20,367 nucleotides of DNA from an uncultured bacterium (GTDB lineage Bacteria > Bacillota > Clostridia > Lachnospirales > Lachnospiraceae): positions 1-20,367 of the forward strand of contig CAJMON010000058.1 of assembly GCA_905214955.1 (NCBI GenBank), in the 5' to 3' direction. This document shows positions 1 to 7,193 of this stretch, piece by piece. Position 1 is the stretch's first letter; each line of letters starts with the position of its first letter. The notes under the pieces are model-generated. The model was not told the origin of the DNA and did no database searches. It saw only the letters and a program-made list of their open reading frames with translations. The position numbers and the translations under genes are program-made.

Positions 1-57
1 GGAATAACGTACATCAGGATATCGTGTTAAGCGCCCCATCAAAATGACTTTATTCAT
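1..57 (-). CDS. ssb: Single-stranded DNA-binding protein, N-terminal fragment (runs off left edge)
   Basis: Only the first 19 codons are inside the window, read leftwards from an ATG at 57. They encode MNKVILMGRLTRYPDVRYS, the characteristic opening beta strand of the bacterial SSB OB-fold. A GGAGAT ribosome binding site lies just upstream, in the 16-base gap after rpsF. SSB coats single-stranded DNA during replication, recombination and repair. The order rpsF-ssb (usually followed by rpsR) is the classical Firmicutes arrangement and makes co-transcription with rpsF very likely. The rest of the protein, including the acidic C-terminal tip, is not visible. Confidence 0.9.
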   Translation of the reverse strand, partial: MNKVILMGRLTRYPDVRYS

Positions 58-73
58 AATATATATCTCCTAT

Positions 74-361
74 TTATGCTTCCGGTCTAACGCACAGGAA
101 TCTGATAACGTTTTCCATGATACGTACACTCTTCTCTACCTCTGCCGGGCAGGAAGAATCAGATTCGAACTGAATGAAGTAATAATATCCTTCTCTCATT
201 TTCTGGATTTCGTAAGCCAGTCTCTTCTTTCCCCACTCATCTACGTTTGTGATGGTGCCACCGAAACGGGTAATGTACTCTTTTACTTTTTCGATGGTAG
301 CTGTTCTTGCGTCATCCTCGATCTTTGCGTTGACAACAACTGCTAATTCGTACTTGTTCAT
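74..361 (-). CDS. rpsF: 30S ribosomal protein S6
   Basis: A 95-residue protein of normal length for bacterial S6, which binds the central domain of 16S rRNA together with S18. It opens MNKYELAVVVNAKIEDD and carries the family segment around residues 38-62 (GGTITNVDEWGKKRLAYEI, then a YYYF run), followed by the conserved end VIRFLCVRPEA. The ATG at 361 is preceded by a very strong AAGGAGGTG ribosome binding site. ssb follows after 16 bases, consistent with an rpsF-ssb(-rpsR) operon. A promoter and a candidate autoregulatory hairpin lie in the 100 bases upstream, separating this operon from the DUF951 gene. Confidence 0.97.
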   Translation of the reverse strand: MNKYELAVVVNAKIEDDARTATIEKVKEYITRFGGTITNVDEWGKKRLAYEIQKMREGYYYFIQFESDSSCPAEVEKSVRIMENVIRFLCVRPEA

Positions 362-383
362 GCTGTTCGCACCTCCTTATGGT

Positions 384-409
384 CTCTGGCCCCCTGAACT
401 GTCGGGGAG
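384..409 (-). promoter_or_regulatory. Candidate S6:S18 ribosomal-protein leader hairpin
   Basis: In the rpsF 5' leader, read on the minus strand, a CUC-CCC arm pairs with a GGG-GAG arm around an asymmetric interior containing CCGA and CCA. It sits about 10 bases upstream of the rpsF ribosome binding site. An RNA motif bound by the S6:S18 complex, with a bulged CCG, is known from rpsF leaders of many bacteria. The location and the unpaired CCG-like element fit it. I have not aligned it to the published covariance model, so it could be an unrelated GC-rich hairpin. Confidence 0.4.
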
Positions 410-440
410 CAAGGAATAAAATAATATATCACGAAGATTA

Positions 441-469
441 ATGATACCATAGGAAGTGCCTTTAATCAA
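441..469 (-). promoter_or_regulatory. Sigma-A type promoter for rpsF-ssb
   Basis: On the minus strand a TTGATT -35 box (464-469) and a TATCAT -10 box (441-446) are separated by exactly 17 bases. The -35 overlaps the stop codon of the DUF951 gene, so the ribosomal-protein operon can be transcribed independently of upstream genes. Predicted transcription start is near 434, giving a leader of about 70 nt that holds the candidate S6:S18 hairpin. Confidence 0.55.
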
Positions 470-662
470 GCTTTTTTTTCAAATCTTTTGTGTTTTTTTC
501 TACAATTCTGCGGGCAATCATCACCTGATGGCCACATCCCATACACTTCAAACGGAAGTCCGCCCCTACACGGAGAATTTCCCATTCCTGGCTTCCACAG
601 GGATGAGGCTTTTTTAATTTTACGATGTCACCCACTTCATAATTTGGCATGTTTTTCTCCAT
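462..662 (-). CDS. DUF951 family small zinc-ribbon-like protein
   Basis: A 66-residue protein recognised as DUF951 by the block YEVGDIVKLKKPHPCGSQEW followed by a LKCMGCGH knuckle. Cys22, Cys40, Cys43 and His45 could form a zinc site. The family is widespread in Firmicutes, commonly beside rpsF or ychF; its biochemical role is unknown, and I assign none. Two starts are possible: the ATG at 662 (AAAGGA upstream) or the ATG at 650, four codons in, which has GGAG at ideal spacing and gives the more usual N-terminus MPNYEVGDIV. I slightly favour 650 but list the longer frame. It lies 24 bases after the sirtuin gene, probably in the same transcript. Confidence 0.9.
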   Translation of the reverse strand: MEKNMPNYEVGDIVKLKKPHPCGSQEWEILRVGADFRLKCMGCGHQVMIARRIVEKNTKDLKKKLD

Positions 663-686
663 TTCCAGATCCTTTCTCCCCCGGTT

Positions 687-1412
687 CTAGCACACCCTGG
701 AAAGAACCTCCCCGATGCTTCCCTTAAGCACCAGTTCTGCATTGGCATCTCTGTGCGTCACGGATTTGTTGATCACTACCAGATGTTCTCCCTCAAAATA
801 ATCCACCATGCCCGCTGCCGGATATACCACCAGGGAAGTGCCTCCGATAATCAGCATATCTGCATGGCTGATGTAATCAATGGCCTTTGAAATGATTCCC
901 TCATCCAGACTCTCCTCATACAGCACTACATCCGGCTTGATGATTCCGCCGCAGGTGCATCTGGGAATCCCCTTTGAATGAAGGATATCCTCTGCGGTAT
1001 AGAACTTTCCACACTTCATGCAATGGTTTCTGTGCACGCTTCCGTGAAGCTCTATCACGTTTTTGCTTCCTGCTTTCTGATGCAGTCCGTCAATATTCTG
1101 GGTAATGACTGCTTTTAATTTTCCTTCTTCTTCCAGCTTTGCCAGCTTTTTATGGGCGTTGTTGGGCTTCGCATCCAGAAACAGCATTTTCTCCCGGTAA
1201 AACCGGAAAAATTCTTCTGGATTCTGTCTGAAAAAGCTTCGGCTTAAAATGGTTTCCGGCGGATAGTCATACGATTGATTGTACAAGCCATCTGTACTGC
1301 GGAAATCCGGAATTCCGCTTTCAGTCGATACTCCGGCCCCTCCAAAAAATACGATGTTGCTGCTCTCATCAATAAATCTCTTTAGTGTACTGTATCCATC
1401 CTCGAATACCAT
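687..1412 (-). CDS. cobB: Sir2-family NAD-dependent protein deacetylase
   Basis: A 241-residue bacterial sirtuin that removes acyl groups from protein lysines using NAD+, releasing nicotinamide and O-acyl-ADP-ribose in the cytoplasm. The Rossmann signature GGAGVSTESGIPDFR is at residues 24-38, TQNIDGLHQKAG at 104-115, and the catalytic His is in ELHGS (His123). A four-Cys zinc site is formed by Cys131, Cys134, Cys152 and Cys154. A second NAD-contact motif, GGTSLVVYPA, is near the C-terminus. The ATG at 1412 has a GGAGGAG ribosome binding site. Around residues 71-75 the sequence FYREK resembles the Tyr-x-x-Arg pocket of desuccinylases but has Lys at the Arg position, so plain deacetylation seems more likely. 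It follows the sortase gene by 18 bases. Confidence 0.93.
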   Translation of the reverse strand: MVFEDGYSTLKRFIDESSNIVFFGGAGVSTESGIPDFRSTDGLYNQSYDYPPETILSRSFFRQNPEEFFRFYREKMLFLDAKPNNAHKKLAKLEEEGKLKAVITQNIDGLHQKAGSKNVIELHGSVHRNHCMKCGKFYTAEDILHSKGIPRCTCGGIIKPDVVLYEESLDEGIISKAIDYISHADMLIIGGTSLVVYPAAGMVDYFEGEHLVVINKSVTHRDANAELVLKGSIGEVLSRVC

Positions 1413-1430
1413 GTTTCTCCTCCTTCTGCT

Positions 1431-2387
1431 CTATCTTGACGCATAGGTACGCACCAGTTTTCCCTGAACAACAAACCGTGTCTCTTCATCTCCTGTACAG
1501 GTAGATAAGGTCACGATCTTATCTGAAGATTTTACTTTGACCTTGCTGCTGTCCACCTGGGACTGCATCAGCGCTTTATCCAGGTAATTCTGGAACTCTT
1601 TTCTGCTGCCAAATTCCAGTGTATAGGTATTGCTTACTGCTCCCACGGTAGAACAATTAAAAATTTCATATTTGTAAATCCTCTCCGGCGTATAGATCCA
1701 GAAATACGGGTCGGACTCATACACGCCGTCCTGGACAAAATTTTTCAGAGTTCCAAACATGGAACCGTCTTTCATGTTATGTCCATAGATGATGGTATTG
1801 TCATCCTGAAAATCCGGCCGGTTCTGATAATCTACAAAAATACAGCCTGCGGCATTCTGCACCAGCTCAAAGGTCAGATGCAGGTAATAATCATTGTCTG
1901 ATGCCTGGGTCACTGGGTAGCTGATGTCCAGCGCGCCCACCTTCAGCCATCCGACAATGTCATCGTTGATGCCCTGCAATGCCATAAAGTCCACCGGATT
2001 TTTCATATAGTACAGCTTTTTCTTTTGGACAATGGTTTCACCGGTCTTGGCATCTTCTTCTGTCTCTGTCTCGTAAATAAAATCTTCGCCCTCTTTTTCG
2101 GCTGTGCTGGCTGTCTCTGTCCCGGAAATCTCTGTATCTAACACAACACCGTCACCAGATGAATCATTCCCGGAAGTTTCTTCTGGCTCATCCTTTATCT
2201 CCGGCTCCTGCTGGTCTTCCAGAGCCGCATATTTTCCAAGGGCAGAATACTCATCGCTTCCCTGCTTATAGCCCATGTAAATGTCTACCAGCTTATATGC
2301 AGAAAAGCAGAAAACCACCATGGCAGCCAGCAAAATGACTGTCCTTATTACGTTCCCTGCTTTTCTTTTCTTTCTGTTATCTGTCAT
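1431..2387 (-). CDS. srtB: Class B sortase
   Basis: A 318-residue membrane-anchored cysteine transpeptidase, which attaches sorting-signal proteins to the cell wall or assembles surface structures. Residues 1-10 are basic, 12-38 form a single N-terminal membrane anchor, and 55-115 are a very acidic, Ser/Thr-rich linker. The sortase domain follows, with the catalytic triad visible as His203 (IIYGHNM), Cys297 (TLSTCTGDEE) and Arg304 (TRFVVQG). The spacing and the TLSTC motif are those of class B. Its ATG overlaps the kinase stop codon (ATGA), indicating translational coupling to the two-component system. No LPxTG- or NPxTN-type substrate gene is in the window, so the substrate is unknown. Longer linker than typical SrtB. 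Confidence 0.92.
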   Translation of the reverse strand: MTDNRKKRKAGNVIRTVILLAAMVVFCFSAYKLVDIYMGYKQGSDEYSALGKYAALEDQQEPEIKDEPEETSGNDSSGDGVVLDTEISGTETASTAEKEGEDFIYETETEEDAKTGETIVQKKKLYYMKNPVDFMALQGINDDIVGWLKVGALDISYPVTQASDNDYYLHLTFELVQNAAGCIFVDYQNRPDFQDDNTIIYGHNMKDGSMFGTLKNFVQDGVYESDPYFWIYTPERIYKYEIFNCSTVGAVSNTYTLEFGSRKEFQNYLDKALMQSQVDSSKVKVKSSDKIVTLSTCTGDEETRFVVQGKLVRTYASR

Positions 2388-3541
2388 TTCAACCTGCCTT
2401 TTTTCTTTGCTTCCGGTTCACGCCGCTTTGGCAGCCGCACAATAAACCGTGTACAATAGCTGCTGCTGGATGCTTCTATGGTTCCTCCGTGAAGCTCCGT
2501 AATCTCTTTTGCAATGGAAAGGCCCAGGCCTGCCCCGCCTGTCTGGCTGCTTCTGGCATTGTCTGCCCGGTAAAATTTTTCAAAAATAGAATTCAGTTTC
2601 TGCTGAGGGATGGGATCTCCCTGATTGGAAAAAGCAATCACAATCATGTTATCTTCTTCCCTTGCCTGAATGTCAATGTTGGTGCCTGGATAGCTGTAGG
2701 CAATGGCATTTCGCAGAAGATTGTCAAATACCCGCGCCAGCTTGTCCGGATCTCCGTCCACCACCAGGCCCTCATCTGTATGAACGCTGCAGGTTAAGGA
2801 CTTGTTGCTTAAAACCCCGTAGCTCTCATCCGCCAGCTGTTCCAGCATCAGGGATAAGTCTACCTGCTCTTTTTCCAGAACAATGTTCTGCAGATTGAAT
2901 CTGGTAATTTCGAAAAATTCACTGATCAGTTCTCCCAGACGGATGGACTTTTCCAGAGCAATGTGGGTATATTTTGCCCGCTCTTCCTTCTCCATGTCCG
3001 GCTGCTCATCCAGCATGGTCAGGTAGGCAATCACCGAAGTCAGCGGTGTTTTCAGATCATGGGCCAGAAATACCACCAGATCGTTCTTTTTCTGCTCGCT
3101 TTCGCTGGCTTCCAGCTCCCGCCGTATCAGGGTAATCTTCAAGCGGTTCAGCTTTTCCTGGATCGGCCGCAGCTCCGGTTCCAATGTCACCGGCTCTTCT
3201 CCGTCACTTAAGATGGTCTCAATCTCTTCTCCGATCTCTTCCAGATACCCTGTGATTTTAGACATGGCAAAGTAAAAGAAGATCAGAAACAGAATGATAA
3301 ATCCAATGGCCGCTAACAGTTCTTTATTCTGCATAAAGATTCTGCCGTACAATTCATTGGCTCTTACAGCGGAGAGGCCGCATTTTTCCAAAATTCCAAT
3401 GATGGCTCCCTGAAAGCCGTCCTGAAACAGTCCGTCCACAAGAAGCACCATGATTCCCAAACCTACGCACAACGCCATAAATGCCAGAAAGATTGTCTGA
3501 AGCATCAGGCTCCATTTTAATTTTCGGTAATTATTTTTCAA
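2384..3541 (-). CDS. VanS-like sensor histidine kinase
   Basis: A 385-residue membrane kinase. Two transmembrane segments (about residues 12-36 and 75-94) flank a short ~40-residue extracellular loop. The DHp domain carries the phospho-acceptor His161 in VFLAHDLKTPLTSVIAYL, almost identical to the VanS-type H-box. The ATPase domain has the N-box (DNLLRNA, Asn278), G1 (SNQGDP, ~305-310), F-box (FEKFYRAD) and G2 (GGAGLGLSIAK, 335-345). The start is TTG at 3541, overlapping the regulator stop codon by 11 bases. The next ATG is 12 codons in and has GGAG too close. It phosphorylates the adjacent response regulator. VanS-type similarity concerns the kinase subfamily and does not show vancomycin resistance: no van ligase genes are here. 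Confidence 0.92.
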   Translation of the reverse strand: MKNNYRKLKWSLMLQTIFLAFMALCVGLGIMVLLVDGLFQDGFQGAIIGILEKCGLSAVRANELYGRIFMQNKELLAAIGFIILFLIFFYFAMSKITGYLEEIGEEIETILSDGEEPVTLEPELRPIQEKLNRLKITLIRRELEASESEQKKNDLVVFLAHDLKTPLTSVIAYLTMLDEQPDMEKEERAKYTHIALEKSIRLGELISEFFEITRFNLQNIVLEKEQVDLSLMLEQLADESYGVLSNKSLTCSVHTDEGLVVDGDPDKLARVFDNLLRNAIAYSYPGTNIDIQAREEDNMIVIAFSNQGDPIPQQKLNSIFEKFYRADNARSSQTGGAGLGLSIAKEITELHGGTIEASSSSYCTRFIVRLPKRREPEAKKKGRLK

Positions 3542-4226
3542 CCCGGTATCCCACTCCCCAGACGGTCTTGATAAAATCCGACTTTCCGGTGGGGCCGCTC
3601 ATTTTTTCTCTGAGGTGCCGGATGTGGACCATGACCGTATTGTTGCTGTTTTTGTAGTATTTTTCCTTCCAGACCTGTTCAAAAAGCTGCTCAGAGCTGA
3701 TGACCTGTCCTCTGTTCTCGCAGAGAATCCACAGGATATCAAACTCGATGGGTGTCAATGTCAGTTTCTTTTCATTATAAACGCATTCATGCGTATTCCG
3801 GTTCAGGAGCAGTCCTCCAAAATCAATCAGATCCTCCTGTGTCTTGCTGCCCTCGTTGTATTTTGTAAAACGGCGCAGCTGGGCTTTCACTCTGGCTACC
3901 AGCTCCAGCGGATTGAATGGCTTGGCAATGTAATCATCCGCTCCAAGAGTCAGCCCTGTAATTTTGTCCATGTACTCTGTCTTTGCTGTCAGCATGATCA
4001 CAGGAAATGTATAGTTTTCCCGGATCTTCTGCAGAATGGTAAAGCCATCAATATCCGGCAGCATCACGTCTAAGAGTGCCATATCCGGCTTCTCCTCCTC
4101 CACCAGGCGCAGTGCATCCTTTCCGTTATAAGCTTTTACCACATCATAATTTTCGTTCTGCAGATACAGTGCCACTACATCTGCAATTTCCCTCTCATCA
4201 TCTACAATCAGAATCTTGCTCCCCAT
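3531..4226 (-). CDS. OmpR/PhoB-family response regulator (VanR-like)
   Basis: A 231-residue DNA-binding regulator. The receiver domain spans residues 3-115 with the acidic pocket Asp9/Asp10, phospho-acceptor Asp53 (LLDVMLPD), Thr80 and Lys102 (AKPFNP). A winged-helix trans_reg_C domain covers about 135-231 and ends TVWGVGYRVEK. I chose the ATG at 4226 because AGGAGG sits 8 bases upstream and the protein then begins MGSKILIVDDE. A longer frame opening at 4265 would add 13 untypical residues. It is followed by the kinase with an 11-base overlap, then the sortase, so the regulon may include cell-surface functions. The 66-base gap to asnS has no convincing terminator, so partial read-through from asnS is possible. 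Confidence 0.94.
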   Translation of the reverse strand: MGSKILIVDDEREIADVVALYLQNENYDVVKAYNGKDALRLVEEEKPDMALLDVMLPDIDGFTILQKIRENYTFPVIMLTAKTEYMDKITGLTLGADDYIAKPFNPLELVARVKAQLRRFTKYNEGSKTQEDLIDFGGLLLNRNTHECVYNEKKLTLTPIEFDILWILCENRGQVISSEQLFEQVWKEKYYKNSNNTVMVHIRHLREKMSGPTGKSDFIKTVWGVGYRVEK

Positions 4227-4292
4227 AGCTGTTTCCTCCTGTATGACGGCAGGCTCTTTCCGCACTGCCGCCCTGTATTTTCCAGCGTCTGC

Positions 4293-5684
4293 TTATAATT
4301 CGCAGTTTCCTACTGTTCTTGGGAACGGAATGACGTCACGGATGTTGCCCATACCGGTCACGTACATTACGAGACGTTCAAATCCCAGACCGAACCCTGC
4401 ATGATGGGTGGAACCATATTTGCGCAGATCCAGGTAGAACTGATAATCTTCCTGATTCAGCTTCAGCTCTTCCATTCGTTTTACCAGCAGATCGTAGTCA
4501 TCTTCACGCTGGCTTCCGCCGATGATCTCTCCAATGCCAGGAACTAAGCAGTCCATCGCTGCAACAGTCTTCCGGTCTTCATTGAGTTTCATATAGAAAG
4601 CTTTGATCTCCTTCGGATAATCGGTCACGAATACCGGACGCTTGAAGATCTGCTCCGTCAGATACCGCTCATGCTCGGTCTGCAGGTCGCATCCCCAGGA
4701 TACTTTGTAATCAAATTTGTCGTTGTTTTTCTCCAGCAGTTCGACTGCTTCGGTATAAGTCACATGACCAAACTCAGAGTTTACCACATGCTCCAGTCTC
4801 TCGATCAGGCCTTTGTCCACGAAGGAATTGAAGAATGCCATCTCCTCCGGGCAATGCTCCATTGCATAACAGATCACGTATTTCAGCATACTCTCTGCCA
4901 GGATCATATCATCCTGCAGGTCTGCGAATGAGATTTCCGGCTCAATCATCCAGAACTCTGCTGCATGGCGGGTGGTGTTGGAATTTTCTGCACGGAAAGT
5001 TGGTCCAAAGGTATACACATTGCGGAATGCCTGTGCGTAGGTCTCTGCATCCAGCTGGCCGCTGACGGTCAGGTTGGTGGCTTTTCCAAAGAAGTCTTTG
5101 CTGTAGTCTACGCTGCCATCCGGATTTTTCGGAAGGTTTTTCATATCCAGAGTGGTTACCTGGAACATCTCGCCGGCTCCTTCGCAGTCACTGCTGGTGA
5201 TCAGCGGGGTGTGTACATAAACAAAGCCTCTCTCCTGGAAGAACTGATGGATCGCATAAGCCAGGACGGAACGCACGCGGAACACTGCCTGGAAAGCGTT
5301 GGTTCTGGGGCGTAAGTGGGAGATGGTTCTTAAGTATTCAAAGCTGTGGCGTTTTTTCTGCAGGGGGTAATCCGGTGCAGAAGCTCCCTCCAGGATGATC
5401 TCGCTGGTCTGGATCTCAAAAGGCTGTTTGGCTTCCGGTGTGGCTACCAGGGTTCCTTTTACCAGAATGGCTGCGCCTACATTGATCTTAGCGATCTCTG
5501 CGAAGTTGGCCTGAGTGTCATGGTAAACGATCTGCAAAGTTTCAAAGAAGGTGCCATCATGCAGTACAATAAATCCGAAGGTTTTTGAATCGCGGTTGCT
5601 GCGCACCCAGCCTCCTACCTGAATCTCTTTATCCAGATATGCTTCACGGTTTTTAAAAATTTCTCTTACTGTTGTGAGTTCCAT
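4293..5684 (-). CDS. asnS: Asparaginyl-tRNA synthetase
   Basis: A 463-residue class IIb synthetase that charges tRNA-Asn with asparagine. An N-terminal OB-fold anticodon-binding domain occupies residues 1-105 (VGGWVRSNRDSKTFGF). Motif 2 is at about 228-250 (PTFRAENSNTTRHAAEFW) and motif 3 is near the end (GFGLGFERLVMYVTG), closing with the typical IRDVIPFPRTVGNCEL. The length and the absence of the AspS-specific insertion domain identify AsnS rather than AspS. The ATG at 5684 is preceded by AGGA about 10 bases upstream. A good promoter 65-93 bases upstream shows a short leader of about 60 nt containing one small hairpin (GUGCGGG with CCCGUGC); no T-box is present here, unlike metG in the same window. 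Confidence 0.97.
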   Translation of the reverse strand: MELTTVREIFKNREAYLDKEIQVGGWVRSNRDSKTFGFIVLHDGTFFETLQIVYHDTQANFAEIAKINVGAAILVKGTLVATPEAKQPFEIQTSEIILEGASAPDYPLQKKRHSFEYLRTISHLRPRTNAFQAVFRVRSVLAYAIHQFFQERGFVYVHTPLITSSDCEGAGEMFQVTTLDMKNLPKNPDGSVDYSKDFFGKATNLTVSGQLDAETYAQAFRNVYTFGPTFRAENSNTTRHAAEFWMIEPEISFADLQDDMILAESMLKYVICYAMEHCPEEMAFFNSFVDKGLIERLEHVVNSEFGHVTYTEAVELLEKNNDKFDYKVSWGCDLQTEHERYLTEQIFKRPVFVTDYPKEIKAFYMKLNEDRKTVAAMDCLVPGIGEIIGGSQREDDYDLLVKRMEELKLNQEDYQFYLDLRKYGSTHHAGFGLGFERLVMYVTGMGNIRDVIPFPRTVGNCEL

Positions 5685-5742
5685 AATTTTTGATTCCTAT
5701 TCCTCTTCATCTGAAATTAGCACGGGATATACCCGCACCGAT

Positions 5743-5757
5743 AGGTATAGTATACCT
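5743..5757. promoter_or_regulatory. 15-bp palindrome over the asnS -10 box (operator candidate)
   Basis: AGGTATA, one central base, TATACCT: a perfect 7+1+7 inverted repeat. It covers the whole -10 box of the asnS promoter, a classical position for a repressor site. No regulator can be named from sequence alone; the palindrome could also arise partly because -10 boxes are TA-rich. Confidence 0.35.
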
Positions 5758-5777
5758 TATTCCTACCGGGGATGCAA
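5749..5777 (-). promoter_or_regulatory. Sigma-A type promoter for asnS
   Basis: Minus-strand TTGCAT (5772-5777) and TATACT (5749-5754) with a 17-base spacer, predicting a transcription start near 5742 and a leader of about 58 nt. The -10 box is embedded in a perfect inverted repeat (5743-5757). Confidence 0.65.
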
Positions 5778-5829
5778 GCCCGGCATGCTCATTGGATTGG
5801 TTCCTGTGGCTGTCCGCTGCTCTCGTTTG

Positions 5830-6018
5830 TGCGTGTCGTCTACGGTTTATGACCGCAGATTCTGTTTGTTTTGCTGCTCGTCTTTCGAATGCCTGTTTCC
5901 GCCTTTCGCGCTAACTCGCTTCGCTTAAACAGAGCGCTTTGGGCGGGCATTCTCTCAAGACTCGCTGACGCAAAACTGCAACGAATCTGCTTATCATAAG
6001 CCATAGACTTCCACGCAT
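5830..6018. repeat. Large imperfect palindromic non-coding element
   Basis: Left arm 5830-5897 matches the reverse complement of 5945-6018 in shared blocks: GCGTG, GTCTA, TTATGA, GCAGATTC, TTTTGC and GAATGCC, in that order with short unmatched gaps. The central part (5898-5944) is itself hairpin-rich, with GCGCT at 5908-5912 against AGCGC at 5933-5937. The region has no plausible gene: the frames that cross it lack ribosome binding sites and family motifs. It occupies most of the 490-base gap between the divergent asnS and DUF624 genes, outside both promoters. Best described as a MITE-like or structured intergenic repeat; no flanking target duplication was found. Confidence 0.6.
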
Positions 6019-6037
6019 TTAAATATAGAAGGCACCG

Positions 6038-6065
6038 CCGGCACGCCATTTCTACGATGTGCCGG
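6038..6065. repeat. Short inverted repeat between the palindromic element and the DUF624 promoter
   Basis: CCGGCAC (6038-6044) pairs with GTGCCGG (6059-6065) around a 14-base loop. No T-tract follows on either strand, so it is not a convincing terminator. It may be part of the neighbouring palindromic element. Confidence 0.4.
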
Positions 6066-6102
6066 TGTGTTGGTTAAAAAAGTATAAACAACTCCTTTTT
6101 GT

Positions 6103-6131
6103 TTGCTTTTTCTATTTTTCTGCCTTATAAT
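6103..6131 (+). promoter_or_regulatory. Sigma-A type promoter for the DUF624 gene
   Basis: TTGCTT (6103-6108), a 17-base T-rich spacer, and a perfect TATAAT (6126-6131). Transcription start is predicted near 6138, about 39 bases before the chosen start codon at 6177, which excludes the upstream in-frame ATG at 6099. Confidence 0.65.
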
Positions 6132-6176
6132 AGGGTTATTGTAGTAATTATTCTGTACGAAACGAGGAAGATTTTT

Positions 6177-6971
6177 ATGGACCGTATTTTTAACATGGAC
6201 AACAAGTTTTTCGTGTTCATGGGCCGGGTGGCCGACCTGATGATTCTGAACATCCTGTGCATCATCTGCTGCATTCCCATCGTTACCATTGGCGCATCCG
6301 TCACTGCGATGTACTACGTAACCCTGAAAATGGTACGCAACGAAGAATCCTACATTGTACGCAGCTTTTTCAAATCCTTCAAGGAAAATTTCAAACAGGC
6401 CACTGTGATCTGGCTGGTTGCTTTAGTTGCTGGTCTTCTGTTAGGATTTGACTTCTATATCATGGGCCAGATGAGCACCACATTCGCCAAGGTTGTCCGT
6501 TACGGACTGGCTATCATCGCTCTGGTTTATGCTATGGTGATGCTGTATGTGTTCCCGGTACTTTCCAAATTTTACAACACCATTCGTGCTACCGTGCGCA
6601 ACGCTCTGCTGATGTCCATCCGTCATCTGCCCCAGACCATTGCCATGCTGGCCATCACGATCATTCCGGTGATCCTGACTCTCACCATTGCAGAAGTTAT
6701 GGTATACGGCTCTCTGGTATGGATTTTGGTTGGTTTTGCTCTGATTGCTTTTATCAATTCTCAGTTCCTGGTACGTATTTTTGACAGATATATTCCGGAA
6801 GAAGGTGAGGAAGGAGAAGAGACTACAGAAGTTTCCGAAGAAATCACTTCTGAGGAAGAGATCGTTGGTGTAACTCCTGTTTTTTCTGAAGAGTTTATCA
6901 AGAAAAATTCTGAAAGTACTCTGGCTGATTCTGAGACAGACGATGAAAGTACGGACGAAAACAACGACTAA
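6177..6971 (+). CDS. DUF624 (YesL-like) multi-pass membrane protein
   Basis: A 264-residue membrane protein starting MDRIFNMDNKFFVFMGRV, which matches the DUF624/YesL N-terminus. An open frame extends to 6099, but that region contains the promoter, and GAGGAA sits before the ATG at 6177. Membrane segments lie at about residues 20-48 (LNILCIICCIPIVTIGAS), 80-105, 112-140 and two near 150-200. The last ~60 residues are an unusual Glu/Asp/Ser/Thr-rich tail (EEGEEGEETTEVSEE and onward), presumably cytoplasmic. DUF624 genes often accompany sugar ABC transporters or glycan-use loci, but none adjoin this one: it is a single-gene unit with its own promoter and terminator. Molecular function is unknown. 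Confidence 0.88.
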   Translation: MDRIFNMDNKFFVFMGRVADLMILNILCIICCIPIVTIGASVTAMYYVTLKMVRNEESYIVRSFFKSFKENFKQATVIWLVALVAGLLLGFDFYIMGQMSTTFAKVVRYGLAIIALVYAMVMLYVFPVLSKFYNTIRATVRNALLMSIRHLPQTIAMLAITIIPVILTLTIAEVMVYGSLVWILVGFALIAFINSQFLVRIFDRYIPEEGEEGEETTEVSEEITSEEEIVGVTPVFSEEFIKKNSESTLADSETDDESTDENND

Positions 6972-7088
6972 TACATCAAAAAGAGAAACGATTGATTACA
7001 ATTGGAACGCAGATAAGCATTCCTACTTCAAGTGTGAAAAGGCTGCTTCTACAAAAAATAAACAGCAAAAATGGATTGTGAATATCCG

Positions 7089-7116
7089 GCCCGGCAGATT
7101 CTGCCGGGCTTTTTTT
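7089..7116 (+). terminator. Rho-independent terminator of the DUF624 gene
   Basis: Perfect 9-bp stem GCCCGGCAG (7089-7097) with CTGCCGGGC (7101-7109), 3-base loop ATT, followed immediately by seven T's. The 117 bases between the stop codon and the hairpin hold no gene I can support. Confidence 0.93.
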
Positions 7117-7193
7117 CTGCAGACATTCTGAACGTCCTCAGCGAAAACGATCTTTCTTGATCACATTCTCTGTCCGGCAGTCCATGCCATAGA

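Noticed and set aside
2384..4226. Vancomycin-resistance locus
   Set aside because: The kinase and regulator are VanS/VanR-like, but there is no ligase, dehydrogenase, dipeptidase or carboxypeptidase gene nearby; the neighbour is a sortase.
4247..4270. Terminator between asnS and the response regulator (CGGCAG/CTGCCG)
   Set aside because: A 6-bp stem with a 12-base loop and no T-tract; at most a weak leader hairpin.
5674..6049. Short frames on both strands in the asnS/DUF624 intergenic region
   Set aside because: They run through a palindromic element, lack ribosome binding sites and show no family similarity.
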